From: Voacanga thouarsii | Taxonomy: Eukaryota > Streptophyta > Magnoliopsida > Gentianales > Apocynaceae | Direction of reading: 5' to 3' | DNA: 64,000 bases | NCBI GenBank assembly: GCA_026120185.1 | Contig: JANUWF010002014.1 | Coordinates: 434,001 to 498,000 of the forward strand | In this document: positions 47,137 to 58,340 of the stretch, in pieces | How positions within the stretch are numbered: position 1 is the stretch's first letter | Layout of the letters: each line of letters begins with the position of its first letter | The notes under the pieces: generated by a model | Told to the model about the DNA's origin: nothing | Databases searched by the model: none | What the model saw: the letters and a program-made list of their open reading frames with translations, nothing else | Position numbers and translations under genes: made by a program

Positions 47137-48690
47137 ATGGTAAAAGCAAAATCATTTGCACCAAAACCCAAGAAGGTGCACAAAATGTCTCCAAAGATGA
47201 AGAAGAAGGGTTCAACTTTAAGCAAAGCGAAAGGAAAAAAAGTCTCCCCTGAGCCAGACTTCTCGACATACACTATGACTTATCAAAGTCTTCACCGAAA
47301 CAAGTGAGTTTTAGAAATTAGGTACTCTGTTTCAATTAACTCTAAATGTGAATTTGATTACAATGACTGGGTTTCAAGAAATAGAATAGTTATTTCTGGA
47401 TATCGTGCTAATCCTTCAGCCTTTCGAAAGCTCTTAAATGTATTAGATATATTTGAACATATTTGATAAGGTAGTTTACTTTTTATTGATGAAAAATTAT
47501 ATACTCTACTTATTTGGGAATTTTATGCCAATTTAAGAAAAGGTCGTCTTGAGGAAATTGGGGGAGGTTTAATGATTCGGTGGTATGTTTCTAGAGTTAA
47601 AGGAAAGCTCAATGAGTTTGATCACCATCTGCTAAATAGGATCTGTGATGTAAGGGATGGAGGGATTCAATATTTTAAGTTAAATAATTTTTCAGAGGGA
47701 AATGACATTTTTTAGTTAAAGAAATTTGAAGAAATTTTTACTGGAAGAAGGAGTTTTGGGAACTCTGGTAACAGAAACACAAAATGGTTGAATGGAGTTG
47801 GAAGGATCTTGCACCATATGGTTTCTACCATAGTAGTACCGAGCTTCGGTCATAAGACCTCCCTAAACATTTTGCAGATGGTAATTATGTTGTCTTTGGC
47901 AGAGGGAAGGCCGATTAGTTTTGGATTTTTAGCTGCTAAGTTGATGCTGCAATCGAGAAATACCTCTAGCAAAGCTTTGTCTTTTGGAAATCTATTAACC
48001 AAGGTGTTTAGATATTTTAATATTGATTTAAATTATATTCCCTGTGATCCAACAAAAATGAATGTTTATAGCTTTGATTCTTTTGAGAGAATGGAATATG
48101 TAAGAGTGGGCAATGAATGGAAACTGCTTAGAGATACTGAAGGTAAAGAAAAAGAAAGATTGATGAAAATTAAAGAGAAAGGAAAGTCTGTCCCTTCTGT
48201 TGGGGCAAAAAGAAAGCTTGAGGAAGATCCTCAAGAAGAATCCTCGGCTAAAGGAAAAGAAAAGGACATGATACTATCTGTGAGTATTTTGGATGCTATC
48301 AACTCACTGGTTGTCAAATTGGATAACCTTAATTCTGCGCTTCAAAGTCTCGAGAATAGACTGATAGCAGTGGAAAAGTTAGCAAAAATAGATAAACTAG
48401 TGTCTACACCTACAGTATCTATTCAATCAAAGGAAACAGGAGAAGAACCTGTTATTGAGAAAGAAACTGAACAAGAACTGCTTGCAGCGGAGAAAGTGCA
48501 TGCTACTGTGCAAACCAAAGAAAAATCCCCGATTAAGGAAGCTGTAGCACCTTCTGCCTCCTCCAACCCACATGTCTCATCTGGAATGAGAAAGAAGTAT
48601 GTTGTGGTTAAAAGAAAATCTAAGAGGATTACTAGTCAACACTTTAAAAAGAGTGCCAGATCAAAAGCTGAAACAATTCATATTTCCTGA
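47137..48690 (+). pseudogene. Additional ORF downstream of pol in copia element H
   Basis: A single reading frame of about 517 codons from ATG 47137 to 48690, broken only by point stops (TGA 47305, TGA-TAA 47464-47469, TAG 47713); no frameshift is needed. The last 300 codons are open. The N-terminus is very basic (KPKKVHKMSPKMKKKGSTLS), with nuclear-localisation character. The middle has LIWEFYANLRKGRLEEIG, RWYVSRVKGKLNEFDHHLL and VVPSFGHKTSLNILQMVIML, matching the landmarks of the plant transposon protein-like ORF in D. The C-terminal part is charged, with a coiled-coil segment (ILDAINSLVVKLDNLNSALQ, SLENRLIAVEKLAKIDKL) and a basic end (KRKSKRITSQHFKKSARSK). No membrane span is evident, unlike an env-like protein. 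Function unknown. Confidence 0.75.
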
Positions 48691-50061
48691 GAAGACCAGT
48701 TTGGCAGAGTGATTTTCAGTTGATATTCTCCCTGATATTATGAACAATTTACTTTTTTTTTTCAACTGAACAATTTACTCTTTTATCTTTAATTATGCAC
48801 AAGGTTAACTGCTTAAATTCTGCATACTGCTTAAATTCTAACTATTTCCTATCTATCTATAATCTATTTCTTCTGCTTCTTTTCTATTACTACACTTTTT
48901 GATTGATGACAAAGGGAGAGAGAATATATTAGACTGCTATTAGACTAATATAGAATTGATACAGATATTAGATTGATATGGAATTAATACATGAAACTAA
49001 TGTGGGATATTAGACTGATATGGAACTGATACATGAAACTAATATGAATATTAGACTGATATGGAACTGATACATGAAACTAATATGAAATTGACTAGGA
49101 AGTTTTTGTTTGGGAAATTTTAGGATAGGTACTGAAATGAAGTTTTTGTTTAACTGGATATGATTACTGGAAACTAACTGAAAGTTTTTTTCTTGAAATG
49201 TTGGGATAATTTTTGGCTAAATTTCTGCATACAAGTCTGCTTATAATTGTGAACAATTAAATTTACTTGAGGGAAACTTTGTGCTTGATTTGATTTTTTG
49301 GATGAACTGCTAATATAATAAAACGATCATATTTGATTTCAGTTTGTTGTTATCCAAAATTAAAAACATCAATTTGATATCATGATTCTTTTATTAAAAG
49401 TACTCTCTTCATAATTAAGGTATCCTTGAGACTAGATTGATAAGATGTTGATATGATTCTGTGACAATTTCATTAAATTTTTCAAATGGATTTCTTTCTT
49501 ATGATTAAATTCTTTGAGATTCTAAAAAATCCATTATATTGTGCATTATGTTAAGGGGAGTTTTGGACTCATATTTCCTTGATCCAAAAATCTTTTTCAA
49601 AGATGCTTACTATTTTGGATACACCTTTTGGACATCCAAAACTTGCATCCATAAAGGTTTCATACATACTTTCACAAATGTTTTGGACATATGTTTTAGA
49701 CGTACAAAATTGATTTTAGTTTTCCCTCTCATTTTGAAATATTCATATATGCAAATATTAAGGGGGAGTATCTCGTCTTATAACTTGCCTGCTATATCCT
49801 TTTCATAAAATCATTGTATCATTATTTCTTTTTTGGAATAATTGTGAGAATATGGAGGTAGGTTGGGCCATAGGCTTATTGAGCCATGTTTATAAGGATA
49901 TGCTTCAAAATTATATATCTTAATCTCATAAGCACTCTTTGAGTCCTATAATAAGAGATTGTATTTCAATGAAAAATATTTTTATTTCTCTCCATCTAAC
50001 ATGTTCTTACTGTATATATCATTATTTTTATATCACAATCATATCAAGTTTGTCATCACTC
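48691..50061 (+). other. Non-coding 3' region of element H
   Basis: AT-rich sequence after the extra ORF. At 48920-49085 a short diverged motif of about 42 bp recurs (GATATGGAACTGATACATG and ATGAAACTAATATG variants). No ORF is credible. Confidence 0.6.
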
Positions 50062-50075
50062 AAAAAGGGGGAGAT
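50062..50075 (+). other. Polypurine tract of element H
   Basis: AAAAAGGGGGAGAT immediately before the 3' LTR (TGTTAGCCC), the usual form in SIRE-type copia elements. Confidence 0.9.
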
Positions 50076-51273
50076 TGTTAGCCCTAAGGGCATCTCCTAT
50101 GTTTTAACTTATGACAAACATTGATAAGGATTAACTTGTGTGATTTACATGTGATAGAACATGTTTGACCCCAGTTCTTTTAGGGCATGCAAATAGGATT
50201 GCTATGTAACTCTTGAGCATTGGAATCCAAGAATGGGTGATCAAGTAGAAGACCAAGTTTAAGAGATTATATACTAAAAAATCCTTATAGAAGAACTTTA
50301 GACAAGAAAGTGTTATTAAGGTATTTCTTACTAATTCCTATGTCTCTTTACCTTTTGATTCAATTAACTTCTACCTTGAAGCACACAAAGAAAAAGATTT
50401 CAAAGTTTTGAAAATCTCAAAATTTTGGATTGAGTAGTTTGGATGATTCTGCATCTAAAAGATTTGTCCAAAATCCTGTAAACAGTGTCAAATCATTTCT
50501 GCTTGAAAAAGTGCCATTTTAGACTTATCTTTTAGATGTATCGTTTTCCGAAATATAAGTTCAAAAAATGGGTACACTTAATAGAAAAATTATAGTCGTT
50601 TTATAGCCACTGGTACTTCATTTTATGGCTTTATATATAGCCTCTAAACATGATAAGACATAAGATTTTTATGGCATACTTCTAAGAAACACTATTGCTC
50701 AATAGAAAACAAAAATCTCCTTTTATCAAGTGCTTCAAAGTGAATTCAATTTGTGTCTAAAAGGTAAAAGTGTTTGTACTTTGTACCTTGGTGCACATCT
50801 GCTCAGACAAGTGAGCTTTTACTGTTCCATTGATATTCAATCTCTTTAGTAGTACAAGGTTATAATGTAAAACTCATGTGGGGTGAGGGTTGATTTGGTT
50901 GTTGTTTGAGAGGTTTATGAAAAACCAAGTGTGGTGATCCTCTCTTATATTTGGTGTAGTTTGATTTCATTAAGTTAAGTAAATAAAATCTAATTGAAAA
51001 TCCTTAAGTGTGAGCTTAAGGTAGTGGATGTAGATCTTGGTAGGTCGAACAACTATATATTTTGTGTTTCATTTCTCAGCATACATCTTTGATTGCATTG
51101 TATTTCTTACTTTAGTCTGAATCTAGATACATCTCAAAGTGTTCTTAGATAGCTTTCTTTGTTACCATAAAGTTGGTCCAAGAAACTTTATGATCATCAT
51201 TATTCTGTATATCAGACGAATTGAAAATTTTTAGTTTGCCAAAAACCTTATTCACCCCCCTTAAGGTTTTTCA
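50076..51273 (+). repeat. 3' LTR of element H
   Basis: It starts TGTTAGCCCTAAGGG and ends TTAAGGTTTTTCA, with CCTAG following as the TSD. Confidence 0.93.
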
Positions 51274-51807
51274 CCTAGAATATAGGGATTTATGAAAAAA
51301 TTAATTTTAATGCATCTTTTGGGTAAATTAGTTGAGATGGAATATATTTACTGATTTAACTAGAAGATAGCGATTTCATGAATTGCAAACGAAGTGGGTC
51401 TACTTTACTACTTCATAATGCTAAGATAGTAATTAGTTGAGAGAATTGCAAGTCAATCATTATAGTGTATTCAAGGATTTATATCTCTTTAAATGTCTTT
51501 TCTCCTTATTCTCACTTCTTGATTATCCTTGTGACTTTTTCTTGTGTGACTTGATTTTCTCTTGTATATTAGGTTTGTGTTTTATCAACCTCTATTCCTT
51601 TATTTTATTGGCTAAATAATAAAGATTTGGATAAAGTAAAGTGGGAGCCTTAGTTCTTGTGGATTCGACACTTGCTATTTCTTATACTATATGATAGGTA
51701 TACTTGCCTATATATGTGGTTTTAGTGGTTAGCATTTTAATTAAAGCTTGATTGATTATGGACTTTGTTGGTAATATTTTCTACACTAAAAAACACGCAT
51801 CAATGAA

Positions 51808-54237
51808 TCTGCAAGATTGTTCTTCAAGTCTATCTATTCCAGCAAGATTTCTCGTCTTTAAATAAAATCTCGAATCTAATGGTATTTTCTCTCTTTGTGC
51901 TTCCCCTTCTTGTAGTTCGTACGTTCTTTAGACTGTGAGACTGTGCCAGTGTTGTCACAATACAGTGCAATTAGCTTTCCATTTGTGGCACGACTCCAAG
52001 TTCTGAAAGGAACTTCTGAGCCAGATTGCTTCCTTAGATCCCTCCGACGCTGCCACATTGTCAACTTCCATAGTTAAGTAAACAATGCAAGATTGCTTAA
52101 TACTCTTCTATGAAATACCCCCTCCAAACAAGGTGAAGACATATCCACTAGGGATTTTCTTTCATCCTTATCCGCCTAGAACTATTAGTCTGTGTATCCT
52201 GTAGGAACTAAGTCATCAGCCCTGTAAACCAGTATACAATCTCTTATTCCCTTGAGGTACTTAAGAATATACTTTACAACTTGCCAATGAACCTCCCCGA
52301 TGTTTAACTGATATCTGTTAACTAAGCCTACCGCAAAACAGATATCTGGCCTAGTGCATAACATGGCATACATAAGACTTCCCATAGTCGAAGCGTAGGA
52401 AATCCTACTCATTCTATCATTTCTTCTTCAGACTTAGGATAGTCCTTTGAAGAAAGATACATCCTATGTCTGCAAGGGATTAGAGCTCACTAATATGAGT
52501 CCATGCTGAACTTGGACAACATCTTGTCAATGTATGCAGCTTAGGATAATCTTGACATTCTCTACTTCCTATTTTTAAGAAGCTTAATCCCGAGAATGTA
52601 ACTGGTTTCTCCCAAGTCTTTCATACTAAATTGACTAGAGGCAATGTCCAATAGATGGCAATGTCTCTACATCATTCTCAATGAGTAGATTGTCATCCAC
52701 ATATAGTATAAGAGAAACCACATTAATGCCATCCAGTTTCATGTACATGCATGGTTCATCCTCATTTTGAATAAATCATAAGACTTACAATCTTATCAAA
52801 ATGAATATTCTAGGCTCTCGGTGCCTACTTGAGTCCATAGGTAGACTTCTTAAACTTACAAACTATATGTTCCTGGCCTTTTGCAATAAAGCCTTCCAAT
52901 TATGACATATAGATATTTTCGCTAAGATGGCCATTAAGAAAGGCTATCTTAACATCCATTTTCCATATCAAGTAGTCAAAATGACATGCGATGGCAAGGA
53001 TATAGATGGACATAAGCATAGCTACAGGGAAAAAGGTTTTCTCATAGTCGATTCTCTGTTTCTAAGTGTACCATTTCGCCACAAGCCTAGCTTTGAAGGT
53101 TTCCACCTTCATATCTGTTTTCCTCTTCCTTTTGTATTCCCACTTGCACCCATTCAGTTTTATTCCTTCAGGTGAAGCTACAAGATCCCAAACCTGATTG
53201 AAGTACATTGACTCAATCTTGACTTTTATTACTTTTTGCCATAGGTCTCTATCAGTATCAGCAATAGCCTCTTCATATCTAGTGGGATCTTATTCTTCGT
53301 GATCGGGGACTATGTCAAAGACTTCTCCAGTCCACCTTTTTGGAACTCTAGATACCCTCCCACCATGACGATTCTCCTTTTATACAGGTTCTTGAGGTTA
53401 TGCCTCTTCTTGTTCAATAATCGTGTCAGAAGAAGTTAATTTAGAAGCTAACTTCTTATCGAGTTTCAAGCTAGTTGAACTTTTTATGGAAGTACTTTGA
53501 TCATCTTCTAAATATCTAGCATTAGTACTTACCAGTACTTTATGTCCCTTGGGATGATAAAAGTAACCACCCTCAATTCCTTTTAGATACCCAATAAAAT
53601 AACATAATTCTAACCTTGGTTCTAATTTTTCTCCCTTAATCAGTACATAACTTAGACAGCCCCATATCCTTAGATGGTTCAGACTTAGCTTACGCCCAGT
53701 CTATATCTTATGGAGGGTCATAAGTACTGACTTGGAAGGCACTAAGTTAAGAATATATACCGTTATTTCCAAGGTATATCCCCAAAAAGACACCAAAAGA
53801 GTAGCATGAGACATCGTACTTCAGACCATTTCCATCAATGTTCTATTCCTTTTCTCAGCTACTCCATTCTGTTGGGGTGCCCTCAATATAGAGAGTTGAG
53901 ATACTATCCCGTGATGTGCCATATAATCTTTGAATTCACCGAGAAGGTACTTCCACCACGATTCGATCGTAAGGTCTTGATCAGTTTACGTATCAAACGT
54001 TCCACTTCAGCTTTAAACTCTTTAAACTTATCAATGAGTTAGACTTGCACCTCATCAGGCAAATATAACCGTACCTTGTATAATCATCCATGTAAGTGAT
54101 AAAGTACTTAAACCCACCTCTCGTCGGTGTAGACAATGGACGATATACATCAATGTGAACAAGACATAATATCTCCTTGGCTCTATTCGCCTTTTGGGTA
54201 AAGGACCTTTTGGTCACCTTTCCCATGAGATAGGATT
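51808..54237 (-). pseudogene. pol: Ty1/copia pol of element E (integrase to RNase H)
   Basis: Read on the minus strand from 54237: integrase start GKVTKRSFTQKANRAKEIL, HIDVYRPL with the first catalytic Asp, and GGFKYFITYMDDYTRYGYI. The RT follows with NGCKWEYKRKRK-like sequence near 53140 and the YVDD box at 52692-52703 (ILYVDDN). RNase H follows at 52412-52185 (MSRISYASTMGSLMYAMLCT, RPDICFAVGLV) and ends near 51876 with LIALYCDNTG and GKHKERKYH. Many stops and frameshifts make it non-functional. F is inserted at the 5' side (54238) and G at the 3' side. Confidence 0.9.
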
Positions 54238-55759
54238 TGTTAGGATTCGTGGACTCCTAAATGCGGAAAACATCCACGAATCCCTTCCGATGATCCAAGT
54301 AAACGATTAAGAAGATCGTAGGTTTGCAAAATTACCTCTGTTAGATGTAATTGATATCCTTCGATTCCGATTGTGCTGCAGCACGTGCAACCCGAACTAT
54401 CACCAGACGCTGCAATATGCGGACGTCCTCTATCGGATACACGCCGCGAACTCACTCATCACCCGGGGAGTGCTAGCGCCTAGGGTTTGAGAGGCTTATT
54501 TTTCTGGTAGATGAAAGCTCGAATATTCTTAACAGAATAGCTCTCTAAAGAAGACGGCTAAGGTTTTCTTAAAAACCCCCTCGAACCTTTTAGAGTTCAA
54601 CTCTAGTAATATCTTATCGTATTTTAATTTAAATTCAAATTAAATTAAAATTGATATGATAAGATTCTGCCATTATCTTGATAATTTAACTAATTAATTT
54701 ACCGGGTCAGATTCTTATAATCTGGACATTATCTAGATACATCGAATGTGGACATATTTCCAAATTCATTGTATCTGGTAACTTTTCTAAGTTCGATTAA
54801 CTTAGACATATTTCCAAATTCATCGAATCTGGTTACCAAAAAAATAACCTAATAAGTTCGCTTATTGTGCGACCCTATAGATTCATTTAACACTGGCAGT
54901 GTGCCCAAATCATATTTAAATGGCGCACAAGTTATAAGCGGTTTCTAGAAAAACATTATAACTATCCAAGTTAAATGAAGATCCGTGGTCTCTTTAAACC
55001 AAACCATAATTTTATATTTACTCCTTTTGTCACATGATATCCAGATTAAGCATAAGGCATGGAGCATGTCATCCTTATTAAGCTTAATCAATTATTTCTT
55101 GATTTAATAGTAGACTATTCAAACAAATGATATCAATATCTTAGATTAATATATTTGAGCACGGCCATGCATTTTATCAGTCTAACTTATCAAGGGGCTC
55201 ATGGATATCTCTCCCATAATTGAGAGGGACAAATTCCTTCACTATCAATCATATTCCTCTCATTGATTTATTCTATATCCAACAGTAGTCTAATTTATTA
55301 TTTGATTAAAGACAACTTTAGACAACATCAAAATATATAATTTATCAAGTAGAAACCTATGATGAATTTAGGTCGAAGGACTTTTAATATTATTATGCCT
55401 AGAAAGTACTTATGACATATTCCATGAAGTATTCTCACAGTGGGTCATGTCTAATATAATGTTCTCTAATATTTATTTATGTTTTGACTCGATATCACAA
55501 ATATCCATGACCAGTAAAACATAGTCATCAAGTCACAAACATACTAATCTTAATTTATTATTGTTCCAATAATAATAATCGATCAGGGACAGTTTTAGAA
55601 TAGGCATTGTATTCATTGTTGGGTTTTACTATCAAGTCATGTACTTGATAACCACAAAAAAAAAATGCACTATTCATGGAAAGGAAAACCTCATATTATT
55701 ATATAAAACATAACGACAATAGTATAAGTACAAATTAACTCTAGGTTATATCCCTAATA
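54238..55759 (-). mobile_element. Solo LTR F in the integrase region of E
   Basis: A 1.5-kb segment with a perfect TSD GGATT (54233-54237; 55760-55764). It begins TGTTAGGATTCGTGGACTCC and ends ATATCCCTAATA, so one terminus is TA instead of CA. The copia reading frame of E is continuous across the site once the segment is skipped. The minus-strand start would be TATTAGGGATATAACC, close to a copia TGTTAGGGATATA LTR start, which sets the orientation. There is no internal domain. Confidence 0.8.
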
Positions 55760-55764
55760 GGATT

Positions 55765-56437
55765 CACACTGAGGCCAACTTTCTAATTTCAATGAGCCTA
55801 AAGGCCTATCATGAAATAACCTTTGAATCCTGGTTGAGTTAATATGACCCAACCTTAGATACCAAAGATATGAGTTATTAACATCTTTCTCTTCATACTT
55901 AAAGGTTCACTTTAAGCACTATTTAATTAATTGTTAATAGGATTATGGAAGAACAAATTTCCATACATGTGCCCAGTATATAAAACTCTATTTCTACTTA
56001 TAGTAATACCATAATGGAAATAAACAAAATATCCTTAATTTATTAATTTTGTAACTAAAACTAAATTCTGTCTAAAACCAAGTACATATAAAATATCTTT
56101 GAAAATAACTATTATATTACAATCAAATACAAATTCCAGCTCTTCCACTATTAGGGCCCATAGTTATGCTCTGTTTCCCATGCGTAGTTTATGTTCACCC
56201 TTTCTTTCAACTTCTGCAAGGAGTTACATATATGATCAGTGGCTCCTAAATCAACAATCCACGTGGAAGTTAATCCAACCATGAAATAGACTCTCTAGAC
56301 ACTCATTTTTCAGTGTCACTTCTTCCTACACTTGAAGCACTTGCCCCTAGGTTTGTTTTTGGGTTGGGACTTAGGCTGGGCCATTGCATTACCCTCCTTC
56401 TTCTTGAACTTTCTGGGCTTGGGCCTTGATATGATCT
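55765..56437 (-). pseudogene. E knuckle, protease and pre-integrase region
   Basis: On the minus strand from 56437: PKPRKFKKKEG, then a ruined zinc knuckle (KCFKCRKK, stop, H). The protease motif WIVDLGATDHICNSLQ near 56220-56262 has the catalytic DSG changed to DLG. Near 55780-55900 the pre-integrase domain gives LGHINSTRIQR-like sequence with PQCES at the F insertion. L separates it from gag. Confidence 0.85.
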
Positions 56438-57600
56438 TGAGAAGCTCTAAAAATATGGATTGTACTTAAAACAAGAACCCTAACAAACTAACATACAAGA
56501 ACACAAAAAATGCAAAGAAATTAATGCTCTTGTGATGATGTGAATATATCCTACTTCAAAGACATCTTAATACCCTAATCTAAGTAGAGATTAGAAAACC
56601 AAGGATAGGAATTTAAAGGTACCTAACTCAATCTAATCAAATACACTAGGCAACCTAACACATAGAATATAGATGAAGTTTAAACTATCCCTTAAGATTT
56701 AGAGATAATGTGGGACTAAATCTTTTGATTTAGTCTTGATGTTTAATGGAATCACCCATGAGGATCACCCTCAAGAACTCTCTCTAGAGAAAATCTGAAT
56801 TCTGTTTCTCAAAAATACTAAAGTTATGTTTACAAAGCTATAATAGTCTATTTATAGTTGCTTTGCCCTAAACAATTAACCAATTAAACCTAAATATTAA
56901 ATGGCCTTAATACAAGTTTTGAGCCCCATTACATGCCTTAAAATGGGTTAAAACATAATAAAAGCCGTGGAAATGAAAATACAATTGAAAAGGCTGAAAC
57001 CAGAAAATTTGCAAAAGTTCGAATATGGCCAGAATAGGGCCGGTGACAGGTAGGTCTCTTGGGGGTGGCGTTGGATCCAATCTTGAGGAACGGTTCTCAT
57101 GCACAAAAGTTGGAACAAACAAATGAGGCTTTTTCCAGTCCACAGCCGCCGCCGGTTCTGGCTGTTGGGGCCAGCGCCGGGTCTATTCTATTAGAATAAT
57201 ACTTGCATCAAAATTTGATGAATTTTTGTAGATCACAATCGAGGCCTGGTCGATCAATCTAGGCTGGCACTAGGACAGCTCTAGGCAGCCTCTCTAGTTT
57301 TGTTGCACTCCAATCCCTGCTCATTTAACCTCCATTTCTTTTCTATGTATCCCCTCAATCTTCCAAATAGTTTTAAAGCCAAGATTGTTTCCATTTGAAG
57401 CTCCCTTAGGTCCCATTCCTTCATTTGGCTGTTTGCCCTTTAATCCTTATTCATTTATTTGCTTGACCTTCCATAAGGATTGTTGCCTTCTTCGTACTCC
57501 TTTTGGCCTTCCTTTTTTTATCCACTATTTTATTAATCTCTTGGCCCTTGGTTTGTTGGCTTGGTTAGCCATAAATTTCTATTGAAATCTCTTGAAAATG
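56438..57600. mobile_element. Insertion L in gag of E
   Basis: About 1.16 kb with no copia sequence, lying between two parts of E gag, flanked by GATCT on both sides (56433-56437; 57601-57605). The left end is TGAGAAGCTC; the right end is GAAAATG, so the TG...CA rule fails on one side. A GC-rich motif CCGCCGCCGGTTCTGG (57146-57161) and CCAGCGCCGGG (57170-57180) is of the same kind as in the Ty3 LTRs. It is probably a solo LTR; the exact right end is uncertain. Confidence 0.55.
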
Positions 57601-57605
57601 GATCT

Positions 57606-58340
57606 CACCCAAGGTGCCATGAGTTGTGGCTTAGATTTCTCTTCGTCTTCTTTTGAGTGGCCTTCGTGCCTGGGGCGATTTCGATCAGGCCTAGTTCTCG
57701 AAAAAGAAGCCTTAGCTATCATAGCATTTGATTATGGCTTCATGACCTTCTTTGCCACCTGGAGCTCTTTTATTAACTCAGTTAAACTCATGTTTAACTT
57801 ATTCATATTATAGTTTAACTTGAACTAAGTAAAAGAGCCCTATAGAGATTCAAAAATCATACCCACTTAGCTTTTGGGGTCAATCACAGTTCCCAAGACT
57901 TTTGCTTCTTCAAAAGCAGAAATAATTTTGACTATATGTTCCCTGACTAATGCTCCATCAACTATCTTGGTGTTAATAATCGTTCTAAAAGCTTCCTGCC
58001 ACACAGGCCAGATCTTATCAGTGAACATTGTGGCTAATGATGTTATGATATCATAAGCAGTGGTCATGTGCTCATGTTTGGATTGGAGCACATTCTACAT
58101 AGAGGCTAACATGTAGCAACGAGCCATCTCATCAGCCTTCTTCCATGCCTTTTCAGCCTCACACTCCTTCTTGGTAGAACCTTCCTAGATAACAGGGCCG
58201 GTTTTGTAAAAGACATACCTATACTCTTCTGTAGTGAGTATTATGTCCAGGTTCCTTTTCTAGCCCATATAGTTTGGACCAGTTAGCTTATTCTCTCAAT
58301 GAATAATGGCCAAACGATTGAATGAACCTCTACTGACCAT
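57606..58340 (-). pseudogene. gag: Ty1/copia gag of element E
   Basis: On the minus strand near 58300-58200 the N-terminal signature ENKLTGPNYMG is followed by KRNLDIILTTEEYRYVF-like sequence. The core at 58091-57867 gives LQSKHEHMTTAYDIITSLAT, QEAFRTIINTK and KVLGTVIDPKS, typical of the copia gag (UBN2-type) domain. After a short interruption, MNKLNMSLTELIKELQVAKK and a basic tail follow (57800-57606). Stops and frameshifts are present. Confidence 0.85.

Larger units (their letters stand above)
40564..51273 (+). mobile_element. SIRE-like Ty1/copia element H with extra ORF
   Basis: LTRs 40564-41760 and 50076-51273 are almost equal in length (1197 and 1198 bp) and look about 90% alike by eye. 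The PBS TGGTATCAGAGC pairs with initiator tRNA-Met, and the polypurine tract AAAAAGGGGGAGAT is of SIRE/Maximus style. The TSD is CTTAG (40559-40563) / CCTAG (51274-51278); the site matches CCTAGAATATAGGG in the LTRs of I. Order: gag, protease, integrase, RT, RNase H, then a separate extra ORF. All coding parts are inactivated by stops and frameshifts. Confidence 0.92.
39579..51802 (+). mobile_element. Solo LTR G, split by element H
   Basis: It starts TGATTGGGTCTAAATTTGCC and ends ACTAAAAAACACGCATCA, with an imperfect TSD ATGGA (39574-39578) / ATGAA (51803-51807). Without H it is about 1.5 kb and matches the LTRs of element I from end to end, so it is a solo LTR of that family. It has a TATA box at 40027-40034. 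The GC-rich motif position (39745-39790) reads GCACGACTAGCGCATGCC, a diverged form. It lies in the RNase H tail of E. Confidence 0.88.

Noticed and set aside
48028..48234. 68-codon minus-strand frame
   Set aside because: It is antisense to the open 300-codon stretch of the extra ORF of H.
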